NCBI RefSeq assembly: GCF_035917995.1
Contig: NZ_CP109131.1
Span: forward strand, 7,502,001 to 7,566,000
DNA length: 64,000 nt
Direction: 5' to 3'
From: Streptosporangium sp. NBC_01755
GTDB lineage: Bacteria > Actinomycetota > Actinomycetes > Streptosporangiales > Streptosporangiaceae
The position numbers were made by a program, and so were the translations under genes. The notes beneath the pieces are model-generated. The model worked only from the letters and a program-made list of their open reading frames with translations, was not told the DNA's origin and ran no database searches. Of the stretch, positions 54,540 to 63,600 are shown one piece after another (the stretch's first letter is position 1; the number at the start of each line of letters is the position of its first letter).

Positions 54540-57500
54540 TCAGGGCGGGCTCTGCGCGGCGGCACCGGCAGGCCGCGTCGTCTTCTTGCCCGGATGCCCC
54601 GCCTTCCAGACCGCGTTGTGCTCCGCATCGCGCATCTGAAGGATGTCATCGACGCTCGGCGGCTCGTCGTTCGCCTTTCTGGCCAGCCTTTCCTTCTTCA
54701 TCTCGGCCTTGGTCTTCTCCTTCTCCTTCTTCTTCGTCTTTCCGGTCGGGTCGGTCGGCGGAGCCGCAGGCGCCTTCTGCGGCACCGAGTTCTTCAGCCT
54801 CCTCACGATGTGGTCGAGCCCGGCGATCGTGGTGTCGACCGCTTCGAGGAAGTCCTTCTGCCATTTCGGGGCCGCAGGGCCGGCCAGGTCGGGGGCGACG
54901 TTCCTGAGGGAGGTGGCCGCGGCCTGGAGCACGGCGATGGCCGTGCCGGGATTGTCGAGCTCGTCCTGCTTGAGCGCCATGGCGGCCTCCAGCGATTCCT
55001 CATCGAAGTTCACGCCCTTGGACGCGGTGGCCCGCTCTCCCTGGCCGTCGCGGTTGCCCGCGTCCACCGTGGCGTAGGGCAGAAGGTTGCGGAAGCTCAG
55101 GTATGCCTCGATCGTGTCCTCGGGGGCCTCGGCCTCCAGCGCCGCCCGGGCGGCCTCGAAGATGTCCGTGAGCTGGTCGGCGCTGAGCTGGTCGTTGGGC
55201 AGCAGGGGGGCGAGGTCGGTCATCAGCTCGCCCTTGAGATCCTTGATGACCTGCTTGCGCAGGTGGTCGCCGATCCCGGCCTCCCCCTTCTCCTTGAACC
55301 ACTGCTCGACGGCGGCACACTCGGTCACCCACGACGTGGTGTGCGACCCCATGCCGGCGATGCCGACGGGAGCGTCGGGCCTGCCCCCGAATTCGAGCTT
55401 GCCGTTGCGGATCGCGACGAGGAGGCCGCCGCCGCCGGCCTCGGCGATCCAGCGCGCGTCCACGGCGTATTCGGGCTCGCCGAGTTCGGTGTGGAACTCC
55501 TTGACCTTGTCGAGGAAGGCGTCCAGCATCGCCGGCTCCACGGCGAGCCCCGCCTTATCCAGATGCTCCTTGAGCACGTTGACGGCCGAATCCGCCGCGC
55601 TGCCACCGAGGAAGCCGGCCTTGGACGCCGCGCCGGGATAGCTGCGGACCACGATCGACTGGAAGTCGTGCAGCAGGTGCGCGAGCATCCGGGCGGGGTC
55701 CTCCCGCGTGCGGTCGGGATCCTCCCGCAGGCGGCGGGACTCCTCCGCCATGTCGTCGCCCGTGCTTTTGATGCCGTCCTTGAACGCGCGCAGCTCGTCG
55801 GAGAGACCGGGCGTCACTTCGCCCATGATGCCGCGCAGTTTCTTCGTGAGCCCGGTGACCTGGACCCGCATCTGCCACAGCTCGGGGGCACCGCTGCGAT
55901 CCGGCACCTGTGCCACGGCGCGACCCTCGATCTTGTCCAGCACTCTCGCCAGATCTTGGAGGGAACCGATCGCCACCACCTCCGGCCCGTTCGGCACCCC
56001 TGTCGCCCCCTGCCCTGTCCGGGCGGGCAGCGTGATCTTCACCCCTCCGTCGGGGAACGTGAAGTCCTTTTTCTTCGTTCGCCTCGAAGTCTTTCCGTCC
56101 GGCCCCTTCACTCCGTCCTCGACGAGGAGGACGTCGACCAGATCCCCCAGACCATCGCCCATGGTCTTCAGGGCGTCCAGCTTCTCCGCCGTCTTCTTCG
56201 CCCGCTCCGGTGCGACGACGTGCTCCAGGTCGGCCGCACGCACCGCCGCCTCCAGCGAGAACAGCTTCCAGATCTCAGCGCGGAGCACGAAATCGGGACT
56301 CTGCGTTCCCAGCGTGACCAGGGAATCCCGCCAGTTGCGGTGCCTTCCGTGGCCGGGATTCTGGGCCTCGACCTCGTCCAGGTTCTCCTCGCTGGCGAAT
56401 TCCGCGTCCAGCACCGCGGCGCGGGCCTCCCCTTCGCCCGATCCGATCGATCCCCGGTCGCTGCCGGCGCGGACGGTGGCGAACGGCAGGAAGTTCACGT
56501 AGGCGAGGTGGTGCCCGACCGCGTCGGCGAGGAGCTTCGCCGCCGCGGCCTGCGCAGCGGACTGGGCCGCGGGGTCGTTCGGCGGCGCTTGCCCGAGGTG
56601 CTGCTTCGCTTCTCCGACCAGCCGCTTGACCGTGGCGGCGTAGTGCCCCAGGGCCTTCTCGCGCTTGTCCTGGTCCTCCGGGGCGAGGGTGTCGAACAGC
56701 TTGCTGCCTTCTGAGGTGTCGCTGTTCATCCACTCCTGCACGGCGTCCTGCATGGCCGAGAGTTTCTGCAACGCGTCGGGGAGGGATCTGCCGTACAGGG
56801 AGGCGTGCACGGAGTCCACCACACTCGCCCACGAACTGGTGTGATCGCCCATGGGGCCGCCGAAGGGCGACGGCGTCCGGGCGCGGCCGAAACGGATGCC
56901 CTTGATCACTCCGTCGCCGAGCTTGACGCGCGGAACGAGTTTCACCCTCCGCATGGGCGACAGCCCCGGGTCCTCCTGGATCACGATCCTGCGCTTCACG
57001 GGAGCCCCCGCCCCGGCCCCCGCGCCCCCGCCACCACCTCTCCCGCCGCCGCCACCCGCGCCCCCGGCACCCGCCCCCGCAGCGCCGCCAGTGCCCGCAG
57101 CGCCGCCAGTGCCCGCAGCACTGGCGGCATTTGCCGTGCCCCCAGCACCCGCAGCGACCGCCGCACCCGCAGTACCTGCGGCGCCCACAGCGCCTGCGGC
57201 AACCCCGGTACCTGCGGCACCTGTGCCCGCCGCATCCGAACCGTCCGCGGCGCCTGTGACCGCGCGACCCGCGAGCGTGCCGTTCGCCGGGGGCCGGGAA
57301 CCGGCGGCGGGGAACGTCGGTTTCGAGGCGAGCTGCGGGATCTTCCGTTGCGTGGGGCCGCTCGTCGTCCCGCCGGCCTGTGCCGGGGTGTTCTGCCGCG
57401 ACGCCGGAGATCCGGACTGGCTTGCGCCGCCGAAGGAACCAAAGGAGGACGTGGAGCTGAGTCGCGGCTTCTTGGCGCTGCTTCCGGTGCTGCCGCCCGT

Positions 57501-57641
57501 GTCGGACTCGTCGCCGGAGTCCGTGCCGGACGAGGAGCTGTCGACGTCCATGGGCGAGCCCGCCCGTGCGGAGGTCCTGTCGCCGTCGGAGGACTTCTTC
57601 CTCTTCTTCTTGCGCTGCGCGGAGGTCTTGTCGTTGGCCAT
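54540..57641 (-). CDS. Large protein of unknown function downstream of the TcA-like toxin gene
   Basis: I do not recognise this 1033-residue protein. The N-terminus is Ser- and charge-rich with two basic clusters (KKKRKK at 11-16, KKPRL at 57-61) that resemble eukaryotic nuclear-localisation signals. Residues about 125-213 are a Gly/Ala-rich low-complexity linker. Two copies of one domain follow. Copy 1 starts at about 262 (GPMGDHTSSW, later LPFATVRAGSDRGS). Copy 2 starts at about 761 (GMGSHTTSW, later LPYATVDAGNRDGQ). The C-terminus is lysine-rich (KTKKKEKEKTKAEMKKERLA). No signal peptide or membrane helix is seen. ATG 57641 is 10 bp after the TcA-like gene stop, so they are co-transcribed, and a cargo, effector or chaperone role is possible but unproven. 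Confidence 0.8.
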   Translation of the reverse strand: MANDKTSAQRKKKRKKSSDGDRTSARAGSPMDVDSSSSGTDSGDESDTGGSTGSSAKKPRLSSTSSFGSFGGASQSGSPASRQNTPAQAGGTTSGPTQRKIPQLASKPTFPAAGSRPPANGTLAGRAVTGAADGSDAAGTGAAGTGVAAGAVGAAGTAGAAVAAGAGGTANAASAAGTGGAAGTGGAAGAGAGGAGGGGGRGGGGGAGAGAGAPVKRRIVIQEDPGLSPMRRVKLVPRVKLGDGVIKGIRFGRARTPSPFGGPMGDHTSSWASVVDSVHASLYGRSLPDALQKLSAMQDAVQEWMNSDTSEGSKLFDTLAPEDQDKREKALGHYAATVKRLVGEAKQHLGQAPPNDPAAQSAAQAAAAKLLADAVGHHLAYVNFLPFATVRAGSDRGSIGSGEGEARAAVLDAEFASEENLDEVEAQNPGHGRHRNWRDSLVTLGTQSPDFVLRAEIWKLFSLEAAVRAADLEHVVAPERAKKTAEKLDALKTMGDGLGDLVDVLLVEDGVKGPDGKTSRRTKKKDFTFPDGGVKITLPARTGQGATGVPNGPEVVAIGSLQDLARVLDKIEGRAVAQVPDRSGAPELWQMRVQVTGLTKKLRGIMGEVTPGLSDELRAFKDGIKSTGDDMAEESRRLREDPDRTREDPARMLAHLLHDFQSIVVRSYPGAASKAGFLGGSAADSAVNVLKEHLDKAGLAVEPAMLDAFLDKVKEFHTELGEPEYAVDARWIAEAGGGGLLVAIRNGKLEFGGRPDAPVGIAGMGSHTTSWVTECAAVEQWFKEKGEAGIGDHLRKQVIKDLKGELMTDLAPLLPNDQLSADQLTDIFEAARAALEAEAPEDTIEAYLSFRNLLPYATVDAGNRDGQGERATASKGVNFDEESLEAAMALKQDELDNPGTAIAVLQAAATSLRNVAPDLAGPAAPKWQKDFLEAVDTTIAGLDHIVRRLKNSVPQKAPAAPPTDPTGKTKKKEKEKTKAEMKKERLARKANDEPPSVDDILQMRDAEHNAVWKAGHPGKKTTRPAGAAAQSPP

Positions 57642-57651
57642 GGTCGCCTTC

Positions 57652-60600
57652 CTAGGGGAGCGCGCGGTAGAGGAGGATGAGGGAGAAGCCGGCGAGTCCG
57701 GCGGGGTCGCCGGAGGCGGTCAGCCGCCAGGGGCGGTTGTCCGCGTTGAGTCCCGGCGTCTGCACCAGACGGCCGGCGGCGAGGGCGAGCGCCGGGTCGC
57801 CGTGCAGCAGGAACCTCGCCTCGGTGTCCGGTGCCGCGTACTGGGCGACGATCCCGGTGACCTGCCGCCCCGAGATGCCGGGGAAGAGGTTCTGGGTGAT
57901 CGGCAGGAGCAGTTCGCCGCCGTCCCCAAGGAAGGCCTCCCACTCCTTGGGGAAGCGGCTCTCCACGTCGAGGAGGATCGCCGCCGGGTAGGGCTTGAGC
58001 ATGCCGCGCACGGCCGTGGCGAAGGTCTCGCCGCCGTCGCGCGCGGTGTACCGGACGGTGACGGCCACGTCGACGAGCCCGGCGGGGACGCGCCGTGCTT
58101 CCAGCCGCCACCGCGAGACCGCGCCGGTCCCCTCGAACGGCAGCAGCCGCTGGTCGTCGTAGCGCAGGTCGAACACGCCGCTGTCCTCGCCGTCCTGGAC
58201 CTCCGACAGGGCGATGCGCTGCCCGGGCAGCCAGTCGCCGCGCACGCTCTCCGGCGGCGGCCCCTTCGGGTCGAGGAGGAAGCGGACGGCCTTGGGGTCG
58301 GCCGCGAGCACCGTCTTGTTGTCGATCTGGGTGAGGGTCGCGTTGACGGGAACGGGGCCTTCGGCGGTCAGGAAGGCGACGCTGACGGACTTGATCCGCC
58401 GCTGGTAGTGGCCGGGGAAGTCGCGGTCGAAAAGGGTCTCGGTGAGCGCGAACTCGCAGCGTCCGGTGTCGCGCAGCGCGAGCAGGGCGGGCGCGTCGAG
58501 GCCGAGCAGCGACACCCGCTTGGTGATCTCCATCCCGCGCGCGTCGGTCTCGTAGTAGGCCTGGCCGAGCCGGTCGAGGTCGAGGGCGAGCTGGTCGGCG
58601 GCGAGCAGGCCCTTGCGGCGCGAGTCCCAGTACGCAGCCCGGATCAGGCCGGGGGACGCACCGCGCTCGCTCTCGTAGGAGCGTTCGGCGGCGCGGGCCA
58701 TGTCGTGGGCGAGCTTGTAGGTCTGGAAGTACAGGCCCGAGATCTGCCCGACCATCCAGCCGTACAGCTGGGGGCCGGCGAACTTGGCGGTGAGGAAGTC
58801 GGTGACGGCGGCGTGCTGGGCCGCTTCCCGGTCGTGGATCTCCAGCTCGCGGCGGGCGATGGCGAGCTGGAGGTCGGCGGTGGTGATCTGGTGGCCGACC
58901 TGGACGACGTCGGAGCGGCTGGTGTCGAGCTGGAACCGCCAGTCCTCCACCTGGCTGTCGAACTCGGCCCGGAGGCCGAGGACCTCGCCGATCATGCTGA
59001 AGCCCTCGCCGAAGCTCGCGGACACCTCGCCCGCGGCTTCGAGGGCCTTGCTGAGCTGGAGGCCGCCGGTCTCGGCGCCGACGATGAACGGGCCGAGCTT
59101 GGCCTGCGGGACGGCCGCGGCGATGCCGGAGCCGATCTTCAGGCCGGCCGAGACGAACTGGCCTATGGCGCCGAGGGACATCATCGCGATCTGCGCCTGC
59201 TGGAGCGGCGACATGCCGTCGTTGATGAGCTTCTGGTAGTGCGCGACCCGCGCTTCGGCGGCGGTCCTGGCGTCGCGGGCCTCGGCGACGCCCTCTTCGG
59301 CGATCTTGACCTGGAGTTCCCTGATCTTGCGGGTGAGGCCGATGATCTCGCCCTGCTGGCGCTGCTGGAGCAGGGCCAGTTCCTCGGAGTCGCGCCGGTC
59401 GACCGCCTCCAGCAGGTCGGTGCCGAGCTGCCGGAGCCGGTCGGTCAGCTCGCGGGCCCGCTGGAGCACGAAGTCGAACCGGTGCACGGGCACCGGCACG
59501 GCCGCCGCCGCCATCGCCGCGTCGAGCCCTCCGCCCTCGGCCGCGCCGCGCACGAGCGCCATGACGTCGAGGGGCGGGTCGAACAGCGGGAGCGGCCGGG
59601 CGACGCCGAGGATGTCGAGCGACGCCCGGATCTTGGTGAGCCGGTCCTCGACGCGGGTCCAGTACTCCTGGAACAGCTCATTGCCCGGCACGCAGAAGTA
59701 GGGGTTGGCGATGCCGGCGTGGACGGCGCCGGAGTCCTTGAGCAGGGTGCCGTCGGCGGTGAGGTGGCCGGTCTCGCCGGGTCCGTCGCCTTCGGTGAGG
59801 GCGTAGGGGGCGGCGGGCGGCAGCGCGGCGGGGCCGAGCGTGACGGGGCGGGGCCCGAGCAGGTCGTAGGCGTAGACGTACAGCATCCGCGCCTCGTCGA
59901 CCGTCTCGGCGGTGTACTGCCGGAACAGCATGTCGCCCCAGTCGAGGAGGTTGTCGATGTAGGCCATGACGACGGCGCGCCGGTAGGCCTCCGGGCGGAG
60001 CGCCGCGATGGTGTGCGGGTCGAACGGGTCGTCGAGGTAGGCCTGGATGAGAGCTCGGCGGTCGCCCATGAGGTCGTACTGGCGGCGCAGCCGCGCGATC
60101 ATCTCGATGCGCTCGCCGAGCGCGGCGGTGCGGGCGTCGGGCGTCAGGGCGGCCAGGGCCGCCCTGACCTGGTCGAGGCCCGTCCCGCCGAGGTCGGCCA
60201 GGTACGCCAGCTCGGCGCCGGTGAGGTCGCGGGCGCGCCGGAACGCGGGGGTGAGCGCCGACAGCGCGGTGAGGACGGGGTTCAGCCGGGTCTCCATCCC
60301 GGGCGACGCCAGCTCGGTCAGGTCCTGGCGGGTGCGGGCGACGAGCGCGTCCACGTCGGCGGCGAGGAACGGTAGGAACCGCCAGTAGCGGGCGATCCGG
60401 GTCGGGTCGAAGACGTACTCGTACCAGCGGCGGGCGTCCTCGAAGCGCTGCCCGCCGTTCAGGGTCTGCGCGATGAGCAGCGGCGCGTGGAAGAAGATCT
60501 CCCAGTAGTACGGGCCGTTGGCGCTGTCGAAGTCGAGGTGGGAGCTGACGGGCGCGTGGGGCGCGATCCGCGGCTTGATCCGGATGGTCGAGGCGTTCGA

Positions 60601-63600
60601 CGCCGTGGTGCTGAAGGCGGGCAGCTCGTCGAGCTCCTGCGTGGCGGGGTCGAGCAGGGCGGGGACGCCGCCGGTGAGCAGCCTCCGGTTCAATTCGGCC
60701 GCGGTGCTGGAGGTGAGCCGGATGAGCTGGGTCGGCAGGGAGGCGACCTCGAACGGGCGCGGGGCGGCGTCGGCGTAGGGGTGGGCGGCGTATCCCTGGC
60801 CGAGGAACAGGTACAGGTGGGTGTCGCCCTCCAGCAGCCCGGTGAAGTCGCCGGGGAATCCCGCGGGCAGGCCGCGCCAGTTGCCCCGGTAGGGCAGGAA
60901 GGTCAGCGGGGTCGAGGGCTCCCAGCCCTTGGGGATCGGCGCGTAGCCGGCGGGGCCGAACGCGAACCGCTGGTCGCCGCGCGACAGCACGCCGCGGATC
61001 TGCTGGGCGGTCGGCTTCGGGTAGCCGTCGTCGGCGAAGTCCGGGACCGTCCCGTCGGCCGCCAGGGTGAACCTGACGAACTCGCGCGGCCCGACGAGGT
61101 ACAGCTTCCCGTCGGCGAGGTACGCGGCGGTGACCTCGCCCGTCCGCCCGAACTCGGTCGTGGCGCGGCCGAGCCCGCGGGTGTCGCGCAGCCCTTCGGA
61201 GCTGCCGCTGCCGCTCTGCTTGAAGACGGCGTTGGCGTTGTCGAACGCCAGGGTGGCGCGGCCCGCGTGCACGACCGGTCCGGGCGGGCGCTGCTCCGGG
61301 ACGCCGTCGGTGTTGCCGGCCAGCGCCTTGGGCGGGTGCTCGGCGGCGAGGTCGGACCGCAGCTTGACGTACCTGTCGCCGAAGACGGCGTAGGCCTTGC
61401 CATCGGCCACGTGGAAGCGGTCCACGGCGGCGCCCGCGGGAACCCGCCATTCGGCGGCGGCCGACCGGGCGTTGGCCAGGTCGTCGCCGGTGACGAAGCC
61501 GACGGCCTTGGCGTAGAACAGTTCGGTGCCGCCCGGCAGGGTGACCGCGGCGTCGATCGCCTGCCACTGCGGCAGGCGCTCGGTGTTGCCGGCGAGCTTC
61601 TTGGGGTAGCCGGTCTCCAGCGGGCCGAGGACCGACGGACCCGAGATCACCGGGTAGCGGTAGTACTCGTCCCCGCTGAACAGGTAGGTGTGCGTGCGGA
61701 AGAACCCGGCGTCCACGGCCCCCGTGCGCAGGATGCGGGTGGACACCGCGCCGAACCTGTCCCCGGTGGGCTGGCGGGTCTGCCGCGACGTCACCTTGTC
61801 CGGCGGCACGGCGACGTGGATGCCGGTCGCGGACTCGAAGAAGTACAGGGTGCCGTCGGGCAGGCGGACCGCGGCGTCCACGCGGTCCCAGGTGGTCGGC
61901 AGCCTGTCGGCGTTACCCTTGAACGGCTGGACCGGCGCCGGGTCCGCGGGGGCCGCGACGGGGCGGCACAGGAAGCTGCCGCCCTTGTGGTCGACGCTGA
62001 ACCAGGGGCCGTCCTCGCTGTCGGCGGGCGCGTTGAACCGCACGACCCGGTCCGGGGTGATGGGCGTCTCGGCGGGTTCGGCGAACAGCGCGGACAGGTC
62101 GGCCGCGCGGGGCGGCGGCGTGACCGTCGCGGCGGGCAGCGCGTACAGCTCCGGGGTGAGCGTGAACGCCGCGGAGTGGGCGGTCGAGCCGACGGTGTAG
62201 GAGCACTGCACGATGATCGAGTCGTGCTCGCTGACGCCGGGGACCTTGCGGGAAGCCTGCACGTACAGGCTGACGTCGGTGATCTGGCCTTCCCGCTCGG
62301 CGTCGGAGGCGAGCACCTGGGGCGCGACCCAGGCGCCGTCGAGGTTGCGGAAGGAGTAGCGGATCTTGACCTGGTAGCGCGGCGGCGGCCCGCTCACCTT
62401 CTGATCCGAGCCCGACGATTTGGCGGTGACGGTGACCTTGGACGGGTCGGCCGGCGGGACGGGCTCGACCGTCGACCAGAACACGAAGATCCTGCCGAAG
62501 GCGTGCACCGGGTCCACCCGGTCGGCGGCGATCTGGACGTCCACCTTCTCCCAGGCGTCCCAGGCGGCCGAGAGCCTGCCGCCGTCGCGGAACTCGGCGG
62601 TGCGGTGGTAGTAGCGGCGCGGGTCGGTGCGGGTCCTGCCGAACAGGACGAGCCTGCGCACCTCGGCCGCGGTCCCCTCGGGCCGGTACACGTAGCCGCC
62701 CGCGATGGTCAGGCGGGAGACCTCGGTGTACTCGTCGAGGTAGCGCTTGTAGGAGGCCTGGACGGCCTTCTCCGTGATGTCGCCCTGCAGGAGGTCGTCC
62801 TGGAGCGCGGAGAACGCGGGGGTCTTGCGGTCGCGCAGCTCGGGCCGCAGGTAGTTCTCCGGGTAGAGGAAGACCTTCCGGTTGGCCTCCCAGGTGCGGT
62901 AGCTGCGCATCCACCCCCACCAGGTGCGCAGCCTGGCGCGGACGGCCTCGGGATCGACGCCGGCGGGCAGGGTGACCTTCTCCAGGCCGAGGAGGTACCT
63001 CTGGAGGTAGAGCTGGGTCGCGGCGATCGCCTCGCGGACGCGGGACGTGGTGCCCTGCCCGCCCATCTCCACGTCGATCAGGTACCGCTCGTACAGGTCG
63101 CGGGCGTTCCCGTGCAGAGGGGTCAGCCGGGCGACGAGCGCGTCGCGCTTGCGGACGTTCAGCCTGTCGCGCATGGCGGCGGAGATCTTCGGCCACTCCT
63201 GCGGCGACGCCCTCCGCTCGATCGCGGCGCGCACGGCGGCCGCCGCCCCGTCGAGGTCGGGCGCGGGCCCGAACATCTTCGCCCACACGCCGTACAGCTC
63301 GGGGACCCCGATGCCGGTCTTGGCCGAGGCTCCGAAGGCGTCTGCGAGGGTGAGCAGAAACTCGATCTCGAACAGGTGCTCCTCGCTGGTGCCGGGCCGC
63401 AGCAGGCCCATGTTCCGCCGGGCCCAGCGCACCTCCTCCAGCGGCCAGCCGAACGCGGAGGCGAGGTAGGCGTACGGGTCCTCGGCGCCGTCGAGGAAGA
63501 ACGCGGCGAGGCCATCGCGGCCCCGGCAGAGCGCGGCGAAGCGGACGATGGTGTGCAGGTCGCTCAGCCGGTGGTCGGCGGTGCCGGACCACCGGTGCCG

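Noticed and set aside
54594..60375. Long plus-strand open frames (706 and 1174 codons) opposite the TcA-like and unknown genes
   Set aside because: They mirror the minus-strand genes, have no recognisable motifs, and one begins in the antisense of the Gly/Ala-rich linker.
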